64,000 nt of DNA from Isochrysis galbana (lineage: Eukaryota; Haptophyta; Isochrysidales; Isochrysidaceae). Every line of letters begins with the position of its first letter. Positions within the stretch are counted from its first letter, which is position 1. Positions 49,421-61,049 of this stretch are shown here, piece after piece. A program made the position numbers and the translations under genes. The notes beneath the pieces are model-generated. The model worked only from the letters and a program-made list of their open reading frames with translations, had not been told where the DNA came from and did not search any database. The stretch lies in contig CM030941.1 in NCBI GenBank assembly GCA_018136815.1, positions 2,583,784 through 2,647,783 of the forward strand, read 5' to 3'.

Positions 49421-52400
49421 CCGACTCCCTTCTTCATCTCTCTCCTTCTCCTTCTCCACCGTCCGCTACGGTCCCGCCGCCAACCTCTTCGGCTTCACCG
49501 GGGCTCAACCCCGTAGAGCTGCGCTATATTGAGCTGATGCAGGCCATGGCCGCACAGTTCTCTCAGCAACTCGCTGCGGTCACCAGCGCGATCGAGCGAA
49601 GCCGACTCCCTCCTACTCCAGTCCAGGCAGCCAGCCCGCCCCCACCTCCATCCGATGATGGCGGCGAGAATGTTTTGCCTCCGCCACCGCCGCTCCCTCG
49701 CTCCTCATCGAAATCTAAGAAGACTCGGAAGGACAAGAAGAACCGCCGCCGCCGCCGCTACAGTTCTCCTACTTCTTCGTCTTCCTCGTCTTCGTCCCCG
49801 GTCTCCAGCTCGCGTTCATCTAACTACTCGTCGACCAGCGATTCGGATTCCGACGGATCATCCGAATCTACGGACTCGCGCCGCAAGCCTCGCCGCGCCA
49901 AGGGTAGCCACTATGCTACCTCAGGCAAAGGTTATCATACTAAAGAGGGACGGCCGTCTATGATGGCCCCCGAAGGTTTGCATTCTAATCCTCGCCGATC
50001 TCTCCGCCCCCACGCTTCTAAGTCCAAGTCAGGCCAGCATAGTAACCGGGAGAGTCGACGTCACGCTAAGCGCCACGCCGCTCCTCCCGCGGACCCAGCC
50101 CTGTCTGATGAGCCGGACATTCTTGAACAATGGCTACGGCACTATGGGCGCCACGGCAAGGCCTACTCCGACTCCGCTGGTGCCCCACTCGAATACCAGG
50201 TGATCACCGAGGCACAGCGCGCGCTCCTGAACGCTATCACCATCGATCCCGACGAGCAATTGTCGCCGTCCCAGAAGCAACGCGTACGCTACCTGTTGGC
50301 ACGGCATATCGACGCGTTCGCCCTCGACCCGAAGAACCCTCGGCACACGCACGTCATGGAGGTCGAGCTGCCTCTCCTCCCCGGCGCTACAGCCCACCGG
50401 CACGCTCCGTCCAAGGTGGGCGACGAGGGCCGTGCCATCGTCGACAAGCACGTCGCCGAGATGGAGGCGGCAGGCATCATTCGTAAGTCCAATTCGCCAT
50501 GGGCTTCGCGGGTTGTTCTCGTCGGCAAGAAAGACGGATCCGTTCGCTTCTGCGTCGACTATCGGGACACGAACTCGAAGCTTCGCATCTCGGACAGCCC
50601 TCTACCGCTCACCGTCGAGGCTATCGACCGTCTATCTCGAGGCCAAGGTTCTCGGGATTCTCTTTTTCTTTGTCTGCTCGATCTTGCCTCCGGCTTCTGG
50701 TGCCTGCCTATCAAGGAGGAGGACAAGCCCATCACGGCGTTCTGCACCCACCGCCAGAAGTACGAGTTCAATTACCTCCCGTTCGGCGTCCAGTCCGGCC
50801 CTTCCTACATGTGCCGTCTCATGGACGCGGTGCTCCAAGGCCTCGCATGGGAAATTTGCATGCCGTACCTGGACGACATCGGGATTTGGTCGACAGGTAC
50901 AGGCAGCACTCTTGAGGAACGCATCGACGCCTCCTTCGAGCAGATGCTCCATCGTCTCGACCTCGTCCTCGAACGGCTCCGATGGGCCGGTCTCTCATGT
51001 AAGGCCTCCAAGTGCATCTTGTTCGCTATCAAGGGCGAGTACCTCGGGCACGTCGTTTCTCGTCGTGGTCTCGAGATGGACCCCAAGAAAGTCGAGGCGG
51101 TACGCTCGATCGATCCGCGTCACATCAACTCGCTCGAAAAAGTCCGCTCGTTTCTCGGTCTTTGCTCGTACTACCGTCGGTTCATCAAGGGCTTCGCGCA
51201 CGTCGCGGCCCCTCTCACCGACCTCACGCGTACGGGTGTCGATGTGGCCACCGTCTCTCAGTCACCTGAGTGCCAGACCGCGATCCGCCGCCTCATCGAT
51301 CTCATCACGTCTGCTCCAGTGTTGGCTGCGCCTCGTCACGACAAGGAGTTCATCGTCAAGACGGACGCGGCCAGTACTCTGGGTATCGGCGGAGTCCTGT
51401 CGCAAATTGACGACCACGGGCACGAGCATGTCGTCGCGTATTACGGTCGCCGCCTCACCGCCGCGGAGCGTCATTGGACCACCACCGAAGTGGAGCTTCT
51501 TGCTGCCCTGGAAAGCATTCGCACTTGGCGACCGTACCTTTGGGGCCGGCACTTCCGCCTCGTCATCGATCACCAAGCTCTCCGTTGGTTACACACCATG
51601 AAGGACACCGTCCAGGGTGGGCCGGCGTCGCGCCTGATGCGATGGGCGCTCAAGTTGTCGGAGTATCGCTTTACCGTCGAACACAAACCTGGTGCTAATC
51701 ACAAAGACGCGGATGGTGTGTCGCGCTTGGTGGCGGCAGACGACGAGACGTCGGAGACGTCCGCTCCTATGCAAGGGGGTGGGCAGCTACTAGCCGCCGT
51801 CGTCCCTAACTCTCGCTCCACCACGGCATCGGATGGTCAGCCGCCAGCCGTCGCCGCCTCTCGTTCTCGTACCACAACGGCATCCAGTCTGCAAGCCGAC
51901 GAACGGTCGTCCAGGTTGTCCTCTACGACCAGGGATTCTATCAACCTCTCCTACCTCGACGTCGGTACACCCAACGCCGAGTCGCTCAAGGAGGCACAGG
52001 CCGAGGACCCTGACTGCCACGACCTCATTCGCTTCCTCTCCTCGTCTCCCCACAACCCCGATCTCGATCACCGTCGTTTGCGCTGGCTCAGTCGCGAATC
52101 CTCGCGATGCCTGTTGCGATCTGGACTACTCTACCGGCGAGTGCCGACGAGAGATGGCGAGAAGCTCTGCCTCTACGTGCCGAAGACGATGCGCCGTGCC
52201 TACCTTGAAGCCTTTCACGACCACCTGTGCCACCTCGGCGACAACCGGATGGCGCGCCTTTTACGCGACCGATATTTTTGGCCTGGGATGAACGCAGACG
52301 TCTGTGAGCACGTTCGCCAATGCCATGAATGCACTTTAGCTAAGCCTCCCTTCCGTCACCTCGCAGATCCAAAGGGACCGCAGGTCGGCGCCTATCCGTT

Positions 52401-53910
52401 CGACATCATCTTCTGCGACGTCGTCTCGATGGCTCCTACGCACGACTTCATCAAGGGCTCTCGAGGCTTCGACAAGCTCCTCGTTTTCGTTGACTCGCTC
52501 ACTCGTTGGATCGAGGCGGCCCCTCACAACGGCGACCCCTCGAGTGCCGACGCACTTCACGCCTTCATGTCATACGTCGTTTCTCGGCACGGAGTACCAA
52601 GGCAACTTCGCTCGGACTCCAGCAGCAACCTCGCTAGTCAACTCACCTCGATCATCCTCGAGCGCACCGGCACCGACCTACGGCCGAGCCCTCCTCATCA
52701 TCACGAGAGCGTGGGCCTGGTGGAACGAGCTCAGCAGACCTTGATCAACATGGCTCGCGCTACCGATGAAGGCGGCGGCCATTGGGTCGATCATCTTCCG
52801 TTCTTTCTAATGAGCATGCGCGCTTCAGCCAATCGCATTACCCGCATGTCGCCTGCTGCCTTGCTCTATGGCCGTGAGCTTCGCCTGCCTGCCCAGCTTT
52901 CTGATCCACCTGACACTGGCCCACCTCCCGAGTTACCTCAGGAAATTCGCTCGTACGCTTGGAAAATGCATTGTCGTTTAAAGGCGGCGTGGGCCGCGGC
53001 TTATGATGCAACTTTAGAATCTCAAGCCGACGCACTAGCCGACACGCTACGCACTCACTCTCCCCCCATCCAATTCGCTCCAGGTGATAGGGTGGTTCGC
53101 AAAATTCCAGGACACCGCAACAAGCTCCTCTACCACTATAGTGGACCATACCGCATTGCTGAGGCGCTTGGCGCTGGCCGCTACCGACTACGCGACCAAG
53201 AAAATCGCCTCCTCTCCGAGGAGGTGCATGTGACTAACCTCCGTCCCTACTATACCCTCACAGATGAAGACCCCGTCCAAAGAGATGAGTATCTGGTGGA
53301 TTCACTCCTTGACCGCAAGGGTCGAGGTGATTCCAGGCAGTATCTCGTCAAGTGGCGTGGTTACGCGAAAGCTGCGGCCACATGGGAGCCGCTAGCCGAA
53401 CTGCTTCGCCGCTGCGAGTCGCTCGTCACCGCCTATGATGATGCTCACCCCTTCCCGCCTCTTCGTAAGCCTCAGATGAGAAAGCGGGCTGCAGAATCAC
53501 AATCTCAGACCGTCTCAACCCCGCCGACGTCGCACGCGATCGAAGCTTCCGTGGGATCCGAGACCACCGGCTCGGATCATCAGGCCCCGCGCCGCTCGCC
53601 TCGTCTCGCACCGTCCTCGCACAGTGGCCCCATTGCTCATGTCTCCCATTCGCCCGTCTCAGCCCGCCCGTCTGTTGCCAACCCTGCAGGTCCAATGATG
53701 CGGCCGCAGCACGCGGTCTTCGTCCTCGGGCAGTGGTGGTACTCGTCGGGGTCGTCGCGTCGGTCGCCGTGGTTTGGCTCCCACGCATTTGCGCACGCTG
53801 CGCTTGCCTCGCCTACCTTCGTTCGCTGTCGCTCCGAGGCTCTCGCACGCCTGTCGCCATCGGATCGCACCCTCGTCTCTATCCTCGATACACCCTCTGC
53901 GTTCTTCTGA
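49421..53910 (+). CDS. pol: Ty3 chromovirus polyprotein, post-insertion part (RT, RNase H, IN, chromodomain)
   Basis: The open frame actually begins inside the hAT insert; the first element-derived ATG is near 49535 (MQAMAAQFSQQL). A Ser/Arg-rich linker lies at 49700-49880. RT spans about 50400-51290 with VLVGKKDGSVRFCVDYRDTN and YLDD (50868-50879). RNase H spans 51320-51725 (KTDAAS, TTEVELLAALE, DADGVSR). The integrase zinc finger lies at 52215-52340 (HxxxH-C-C type: HDHLCHLG, CHECTLA) and the DDE core at 52400-52760 (FCDVV, LRSDSSSN, VERAQQ). The chromodomain is at 53285-53450 (VDSLLDRKG, YLVKWRGYAKAAATWEPLA). I could not see an aspartic protease D-T/S-G motif. The tail HAFAHAALASPTF... ends at 53910. 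Confidence 0.93.
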
Positions 53911-54894
53911 CAGTCGCGACTGTCACGCCCCTCCGATATCTATCAACGCCGTCGTTTACGTTTGATCGCGGTACGGGAACGTACGGGAATTCTTTTCCAG
54001 TTCCCCCCCGCGGTCGCCGAATTTCCCCCCCGCGGCCGCCGAATAGTTCCCCCCGCGGGAAGAGAGGTATGGCTCGCTCCCCTTTCGACCACGGAGGATG
54101 GATCTCCCTCCCCTTTCGCTGCGCTCTGTCAGGAGACTCCCGTACCTCGTCGTTTAGCTCGCGCGTGACGTGCTCTATGCTATCGTACTATCTCGCCGTC
54201 TTTCGCCGTTGGTCGCTCGACTTTTGATATATCGAAGAACAGGAGACGCCGCGTTGTAACTTGGGTGCCGCCACACCGCCCAAACATCCAGGTAAAACTC
54301 TCGTAAAAGAGAGAAGGGGATGGGTTGCAGCGTTGAGTCCTGCGGTCTGCCGCGCCGGCCGCCGATTCTACACCTTATCGTCCGGACGGGTGTGGTGGTA
54401 CTTCCTGTCTCTTCGATCGTCGCGCACTATTCTTATAGTTCGTCGTTCGTTCGTTCTTCGATTCTCGATTCTCGATTCTCGTCGTTCCGCGTTCTTCGTT
54501 TCTCGTTCATCGATTCATCGTCGATTCTCGATTCTCGTCGTTCCGCGTTCTTCGTTTCTCGCTCTCGATTCTCGATTCTTGTCGTTCCGCGTTCTCATCG
54601 GTCCTCGATTGTTCGTTGTTCGTAATTCGTAACTTCTCGGTGCGTCGCTCATCACGTCTTCCGTCTTGGTTCGGCGTTGGGTGCGCGGCTCTCCCTCCAT
54701 TCGGATTTATTGTTTCATTCGCTCTTCAGATTTATTTTTTCATTCGCTCTTCGGATTTATTCGCTCTTCGCTCTTGGTCTTGGCTCATTCGTCATTCGGT
54801 CTCGTTCAGGATTGCTCTTCTGCCTTTCTCGTGGCTTGCTTGGAGCTCTCCGATGTCCGTTAGGTTCTCTTCTTTCCTCGCGGGACGCTCGATC
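53911..54894 (+). repeat. 3' non-coding block of the Ty3 element with minisatellite
   Basis: It opens with the palindrome CAGTCGCGACTG. CCCCCCGCGGTCGCCGAA is then repeated. At 54445-54615 units of TCGATTCTCG and TCGTTCCGCGTTCTTCGTTT recur, and at 54710-54770 TCATTCGCTCTTC(A/G)GATTTAT recurs. No gene was seen. Confidence 0.6.
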
Positions 54895-54906
54895 CTAGCA
54901 GGGGGG
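54895..54906 (+). promoter_or_regulatory. Polypurine tract
   Basis: A G run preceded by AGCA ends exactly at the TG of the 3' LTR, the expected position for plus-strand priming. Confidence 0.7.
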
Positions 54907-55754
54907 TGTCGCATTCGCGAATCGACACTCGTTAGGCTTCGCTCTTCTCTTCGTCGTTCGGTATTTATCGTTATAATTCTCTCGTTCTCGTTCTCGGTCA
55001 AAAGCTTCGCTTGGATACATGGGATCGTGGGTTGTGGAGCGCCCTCTCTCTTTCTCTCGAAAGAGAAGGGAAGTTTCCCCACCTTTCTTCCTCCCAGGCG
55101 CCTCGCAAATAGGTTTAATTTGCTATCTCTACAGCGGTTCTTTATCTGCTTCTGGGGGCAATCAGGTTTAATTTACGACCTCTTCGTATCTCCCCCTTAG
55201 GCACATCGCACTCCTTTCGTCTTATTTGGTAGGTCTCTTGGAATCTTGTGCGGCAGGATTGCCCCTCGTTTCCGTTATGGTGCGATTCCCCTTCCAGACG
55301 GGATCGCCGACAGATCGCCTTCTGATCGTCGTCCGTCGTCGTCTGGCCGGAGTGTTTGGGTTTGATTTTAGTCGAGTTATGTGAGAAAGTCGTGGGGCGT
55401 GAGTCGAAGTGTTTTCCTGGGTGTCGTTGTCCGTCGTCCTGTCGTCAGTCGTCATCCGTCGTCGCTCTCGCTCTCGTCGCTCTCGCTCTCGTAACACTCG
55501 TACCCAACAAACTCGCCTCGCCTCGCCAGCCCCTGCCATCACAGCCCTCCTCTCACTCGCCCTCGCCTCTCGCCGCTCGTTCCATGTCGTTCTCGCCGCC
55601 GTCCTCGCCCTCGCTCAAGCCCGCCTGCCCGCCTTCCTCTGCTGACGGGCTTCAGCCCGTCATCGTCTCCGAAGCCGTCTCCTCAGCCGCGCCTGCCGCC
55701 GGCTTGCCACCTTCCTCATTGCCCTCAGGCCCTAAGGGCCATCCCAATTCGTCA
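54907..55754 (+). repeat. 3' LTR (848 bp)
   Basis: It starts TGTCGCATTCGCG and ends CCCAATTCGTCA. Near identity with the 5' copy marks a recent insertion. The LTR ORF stops directly after the LTR, in the duplicated TAGCC. Confidence 0.94.
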
Positions 55755-56271
55755 TAGCCCGATGCCCGCCCATGCACGCCTGATCTTGATGCCTGCGCGC
55801 AGCATCTCACGCACGCCCTCTCTCTCTCTCTCTTGCCCTACACAGCTGCAAGCGGCTCTCCTACTTCGTTACAATAAGGTGAAGCGGGATCGGGGGCTGT
55901 GAGCGTCTGTTGTCTGTCGTGGTCTACTGCTGCTGGCTCTCCGCTCTCAAAATGTTCCTAGTGTGTAGTAGCGTGTATCAATCAACGTGTATCGTCGGCG
56001 CTACATCTCTACATTCCTATACATCTATATCTATATATACGATGTACGATGTACGATGGGTGTGACGTGCGCAATGCGCAAGTACTACTATTATTATCAA
56101 CCAACGTATCGACGCGCATATACCCGCATATCCGCATACATGTATACATATCTACATACGCCCACATATATGTGCACATATTTCGGCTGAGATTTTGGCA
56201 TATTTGGGCAAATATGTAGAACACATTTCGGTCGATTTTGTTACATATCTTGGCCCGGCCCTAGCCATCCA

Positions 56272-57190
56272 TCACATATATCCCATATTCCACCAACCCG
56301 CAGCCCAACAAACTGCGCACGAGGAAATGAATGACCGATGACCGACGTCCGCCTCTCTCTCACCTTTCAGGTGACGATGCGACAGTAGTAGCGGCTCAGC
56401 AAAGTGGCCTGGAGTTGATCCCAGAGCGCGAGGACCTGATTGTCAGAATACATCACTCGCAACAGTGCACAAAGACACGCTCCTAGAGGCCCGCTCGCCG
56501 CTCGCCCGCCCAAATTACGGCCCTAAATTTCGCTTTCTTCGATCGACCTAAATTTTTGAAAAAAATTCGCGAAAGTCTTGGAAATGCCAAGCCATCACCA
56601 TCACACGCCATGCCCATACCCATGGGCGGTAGCCGCCAAGCATGCTTACCCTGGGCTCAACCATAGCTTTTTTGTATGGGTTGCTCTTGAAATATGGGAC
56701 TTTGGGACCTTGAAGAACAAAATGGCAGGGATTGAGGGGTGCCACCATAGCTTTTTTGTATGGGTTGCTCTTGAAATATGGGACTTTGGGACCTTGAAGA
56801 ACAAAATGGCAGGGATTGAGGGGTGCCCGATATTGAGAGTCTGTACAGGCCCTGGCACGTGTTGCGTCTACATCACAAGGGGTCACAACCCTCTTGCATG
56901 CTGCCCAACCCTTTTGATGCAGGCCTTGCTAGTACATGTGGGCTGAGCACTATGCCTGACTCAGGGCCCTAAACAATCAAGGGGCCAAAATACTGAGGGG
57001 GAGAACAATTGTGCTAGGAATTGGCTAAGTACGTACGGAGTACTTGTTGAAGGGAGAGTTTTTTTTCTTGGGGTCGTCCGGCCTCGTCGTCGACGTCGGC
57101 GCCGCCCGACACCCGAGTCAGAGGCGGGTGAAGAGAGGAGGAGGAGAGGAGGAGGAGGAGGAGAGAGAGGGGGGGGGGGGGACACATACA

Positions 57191-57234
<44 letters not shown>

Positions 57235-57474
57235 GAGAGAGAGAGAGGGAGGGAGGGAGGGAGAGAGAGGGAGAGGGAGAGAGAGTAGAAAGAGGGGGGA
57301 GAGAGAGAGAGGGAGGGAGGGAGGGAGGGTGGGAGAGGAAGAGGAAGAGGAAGAGGAAGAGGAAGGCGGCAGGCAGAGTGGAGACGGCGAGGCGAGAGGT
57401 TTCGCGCAGTGAGCCCACTGCAGGGGAATCGAGAAAGGCCGCCAACTAGCGCACCACCAGCGGCGCTCTCAAGT
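56272..57474. other. Intergenic DNA with 84-bp duplication and GA microsatellite
   Basis: Two identical 84-bp copies (CCATAGCTTTTTTGTATGGG...) lie head to tail at 56661-56828. From 57110 to 57365 the sequence is GA-rich, with (GA)n, GGGA and GGAAGA tracts, just upstream of the PWP2 ATG. No other gene was seen. Confidence 0.6.
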
Positions 57475-60204
57475 ATGAAGCTCTCGTATGGCTTCAGCAA
57501 CCTCTGCGGCACGGTTTACCGGCAGGGGCCGCTCGTCTTTGGGCCAGCAGGCGACCTGCTCTACAGTGCCGTCGGCAACCGTGTGCAGTGCTTTGACCTT
57601 GTGCGTTCGAGCAGCTTCACATTTCCATTCGAAGCCCGCCGCAATATTGCGCAGATCGCTCTGTCGCCCGACGGCGCCGTCATGATCGCGATAGACGATG
57701 AAGGGCACCTGCTGCTCGCTAACGTGCGCCGGCGTGTTGTCGTCGCTCACCTCAACCTCAAGGCCAAGGTTGTGGCCGTGTCCTTCGCTCCCGATGGCAA
57801 ATGGGTGGCCTTTGCGGTCGGCCGGTTTGTGCAAATCTGGGCCACACCCGCGCTTGAGCGCTCCTTCACCCCGTTTGCGCTCCACCGTACATTTGGTGGC
57901 CACGGAGATGATATCCTCTGCTTGCGCTGGTCGTCCGATTCGCTCTTCATTGCGAGCGGCGGCGCTGACATGCTTGTGCGCGTCCACTCGGTGCACCAGC
58001 TGCCAACATATGTGCCGGCCAACCTCAGCGGCCATCGGTCTGCGGTGAAGGCCGTCTTCTTCGATGCGTCTGACAAGACCATTTACGCCGTGTGCCGCAA
58101 TGGGGCGGTCTCTGTGTGGGAACTGCGTAAGCGGCCCGACGTGGAGCCGGCCGAGGTGCAGGCTGCCAAGGACGAAGTGCGCGAGTCAGGTCGTAGCGGA
58201 ATAGGCGAGGACCACATTGGCACGTGGTGGGAGCTGACCACACGGCACTTCCTGGAGAAGGCGCACGCTAAAGTGACTTCAGCGGTGCTGCACGGGCCTT
58301 CGCGGCTTTTGGTGATAGGTTTCAACACCGGCGTGTTTGCGTTGTACGAGATGCCGAGCTGCAACGAGGTGCACACGCTCTCGGTGAGCGACGGTCGGAT
58401 AGATGCGACGGCTATCTCGCCTGGCGGCGAGTGGCTCGCCTTTGGCTGCGCTCAGCTGGGACAGCTCCTCGTATGGGAGTGGCAAGCAGAGACCTACGTG
58501 CTCAAACAGCAGGGCCACTTCTTTGCCGAGGTCCGCTGCTTGGCCTACTCTCCAGGTGGCGCAATTATCGCCACAGGAGGTGGTGACGCCAAGGTCAAGC
58601 TGTGGTCACCTGCGTCGGGATTTTGCTTTGTCACCTTCTCTGAGCACACTGCTGCCGTTGTCGACCTCGCCTTCGTTCCGCACGGCCGGGCGCTCGTATC
58701 GGCCTCGCTCGACGGCACCGTGCGCGCCTTCGACATGTTGCGATACCGCAATTTCCAGGTGAGGCCGTGCACGTTCCGGCGCTCCCGTGCTTGCATCGCC
58801 ACACGATTGACCTGCAGCCGCACAATATATCACCTGTTGCCATAGCGGCAGCGCTCAATGCCCCAGTACCGCTTGCTCCATCAGACTTTGGTCACGCCGA
58901 CACCGGCCCAGCTTGGATGCGTCGCCGTCGACCCCTCTGGCGAGATTGTGTGTGCAGGCTCGCGCGACACTTACAACGTGTACGTGTGGAACCTACAGAC
59001 TGCACACCTGCTCGAGACACTCGCGGGGCATGAAGCACCCGTGTCGTGCCTCGCCTTTGGAGCGAGCTCGGGCGGCTCCGCGTGTGTCCTCGCATCGGGC
59101 TCGTGGGAAAAGACGGTCAGGTTGTGGGACTTCGTCTCTTCCAGCTCCTCTATCGAGTCGTTGCAACATGGCGCCGATGTGCTTGCGCTCGCCTTCTCGC
59201 CTGATGGCGCCATGCTTGCAGTCTCCACCCTCGACGGAAATATCGCCTTGTGGGATGCCGCGGACGCTGCACAGGTAGGGACGATCGACGGCCGTGCCGA
59301 CGCGGCCGGTGGGCGCTCAGCGCTCTCCAAGGTTTCGTCGAGGAATGCGAACGCCACCAAGTGCTTCCGCTCCCTCTCCTTCTCGGCCGACGGGTCAGCG
59401 ATACTTGCAGGGGGCAACTCCAAATTTGTCTGCCTATATGGCATCGCCGAGCGTACGCTCCTACGCAAGTATGTGCTGAGCAATAACGTTGCGCTCGACG
59501 GTGTCCGCATGCACCTGAACTCCTCACATCTGACGGCGGCAGGGCCAATGCAGGATATCCTTCAGGACTCAGATGAAGACGAGGTGATGGGGGGGGCGCC
59601 ACGAACCCTCGCGCGGCGATCCGAGCGCGTGACAAAGCTCGCTATCCGCTGCGCATGCGTGCGTTTCTCGCCAGATGGTCGTTCATGGGCAGCCGCCTCG
59701 ACGGAGGGGCTGCTAATCTTCTCGCTGGATGACGCGCGCACCTTTGACCCCACCGGTCTCGAGATGAACACGACACCCATGACAGTAGTCGAAGCAGTGA
59801 ATGCTCGCGAGTTCAACCGAGCGTTGCCGATGGCGCTCTGCCTCAACGAACCCGCCCTCGTCCGCGGCTGCTGGGTGCAAGTGCCTCCTGATCAGATTGC
59901 ACTGGTCGCACACCAGGTGCCCCAGCCCTATTTGGAACGCTTTCTCCGCTTCTTGGCGGGCCAGCTGGAAGGCTCTCGCCACGTGCATGGTGTGATGCTT
60001 TGGGTGCAGCACCTGTTGCTTGCGCATGGGCAATACATGCGCGACCGACCGACGGTATTTGAGGCACCACTACGAGCATTGCACAAGGGCACGCGGATGC
60101 GGTACGAAGAGCTCGGCCGGCTATGCGATAGTAATGTTTTCTCCCTCGACTTTATTATCGACCAACACAGCCAAGTAGCTCATACTCCAGGAGGCCCATT
60201 GTAG
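57475..60204 (+). CDS. PWP2: PWP2/UTP1 WD40 protein of the small-subunit processome
   Basis: Two exons give about 873 aa: 57475-58758 and 58867-60204 (donor CAG|GTGAGG, acceptor CCCAG, phase 0). It is a UTP-B subcomplex scaffold in nucleolar 18S pre-rRNA processing. The start MKLSYGFSNLCGTVYRQGPL is the conserved PWP2 N-terminus. Two beta-propellers of WD repeats follow (SGHRSAVKAVFFDA, SEHTAAVVDLAF, AGHEAPVSCLAF...SGSWEKTVRLWDF). An acidic linker (DILQDSDEDEVMGG) comes next, then the helical Utp12-type C-terminus (FNRALPMALCLNEPALV ... YLERFLRFLAGQLEGSRHVH). Length is close to the usual about 900 aa. The upstream GA tract may be its promoter region. Confidence 0.95.
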
Positions 60205-60505
60205 ACGATCTTGAGAGGCGATGCCGTGGCTGCCGACTGAGGGCGAGAGTCAGTCGGAACGTTTGTGCTTGGCCACGTGCACTGCGCAAGGTTGTTGTTG
60301 TGAAGTGGTGCTTGTTGTTCCAACCACGACGTATCCGGCAGGTGGGCGTGTGAGGTGCTACTTAGTGCATCCTATTGCCTTGCATCATCATTGTCAGTGC
60401 CCATGTGAGCTAAAGGCCATCGGGCTGGCCCCGCCACAACGCCAACCCTCCTATTTCTATATTCCTCTACCTCTACCCCTCGAACTAACTTTATAGTCAG
60501 TTGCG
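60205..60505. other. 3' flank of PWP2, no gene seen
   Basis: The sequence has mixed composition without recognisable coding or repeat structure. It ends in a TAGTCAGTTG signal like that preceding the ORF at 17015. Confidence 0.3.
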
Positions 60506-60715
60506 ATGGAGCGCGCCGCCGCTCCCCTCCTCTCCTTCGGGCGCCCCCCGCCGAGGGCGGCCCCCCAGCCCCAGCCCCCATGGAGCCGTCGCTGTCGAGC
60601 AGCTACCGCGCCCGCCGTCAGAGGCCGAGCAGGTGCGTGCGACCCGCGTCGCGCCACACGGCCCGTGACTCCGGCCACAAGACAAGAAGCGTTCAATTAT
60701 CCCCTTCCCTGCTAG
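60506..60715 (+). pseudogene. Short relative of the 17015 MERA ORF, fused to the terminal-repeat family
   Basis: MERAAAPLLSFGRPPPRAAP begins like the 17015 product. From 60683 the sequence becomes a copy of the AGACCAAAAGCG-type terminus, and the frame stops inside it, as at 18110. It is too short to be a full protein. Confidence 0.35.
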
Positions 60716-60800
60716 CACCTTCCGTTGTCACCTGGAGCTTACTTGACACTTGACCTTTGTGGGAGTACACACGTGGTCTCACGCTAGTCGATTCATTCGG
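60683..60800 (+). repeat. Solo copy of the AAGCGTTCAATTATCCCC terminal repeat
   Basis: It aligns in order with 18082-18200 (TGTCACCTGGAG, ACACGTGGTCT, GATTCATTCGGGCAGG) but is diverged and shortened. Confidence 0.7.
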
Positions 60801-60814
60801 GCAGGCGATGGCGC

Positions 60815-60925
60815 GTCGATAATAAAATAACTGAGCATTAGTACCACTACTCTCACTAGCCCGGTACTAACACGACCTCCCTCGGCGCACCTGCCCGTAC
60901 ACCTTGGCGCGTGCTGTTGCCGCGG
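60815..60925 (+). repeat. Dispersed repeat, second copy of 40280-40385
   Basis: It shares the TTAGTACCACTACTCTCACT and CACCTGCCCGTACACCTTGG blocks with the first copy. Confidence 0.75.
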
Positions 60926-61049
60926 ATGACGCATGCAGCGGCACATGGCACGGCACGTAGAGGAGGCAGGCAGTCGAGTCGATAGAGTGGTTGGTGCTGT
61001 CTTTGCGCTTGGGACCCCACCAAGGCGCAAAACATCGCCTCGAAATCCT

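Larger units (their letters stand above)
47592..55754 (+). mobile_element. Ty3-type chromovirus LTR retrotransposon, target duplication TAGCC
   Basis: The LTRs start TGTCGC and end TTCGTCA (TG...CA). TAGCC flanks both sides (47587-47591 and 55755-55759). Internal order is proline-rich ORF, Ser/Arg linker, RT, RNase H, integrase, chromodomain, non-coding block, purine tract, LTR. It sits inside the outer hAT element and is itself hit by a 542-bp hAT element. Confidence 0.95.
47340..56263. mobile_element. Outer hAT element, target duplication GCCATCCA
   Basis: The termini TAGGGCCAGGCCAAGATATG and (right, inverted) TAGGGCCGGGCCAAGATATG differ at one base. GCCATCCA flanks both (47332-47339 and 56264-56271), the 8-bp duplication typical of hAT. 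Subterminal CATATTTCGG / CATATATG motifs fill both ends. Without the Ty3 insert it is about 756 bp. An exon-like tail after CTACACAG (near 55850) ends LRYNKVKRDRG, like other hAT C-termini, so it derives from an autonomous element. Confidence 0.88.
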
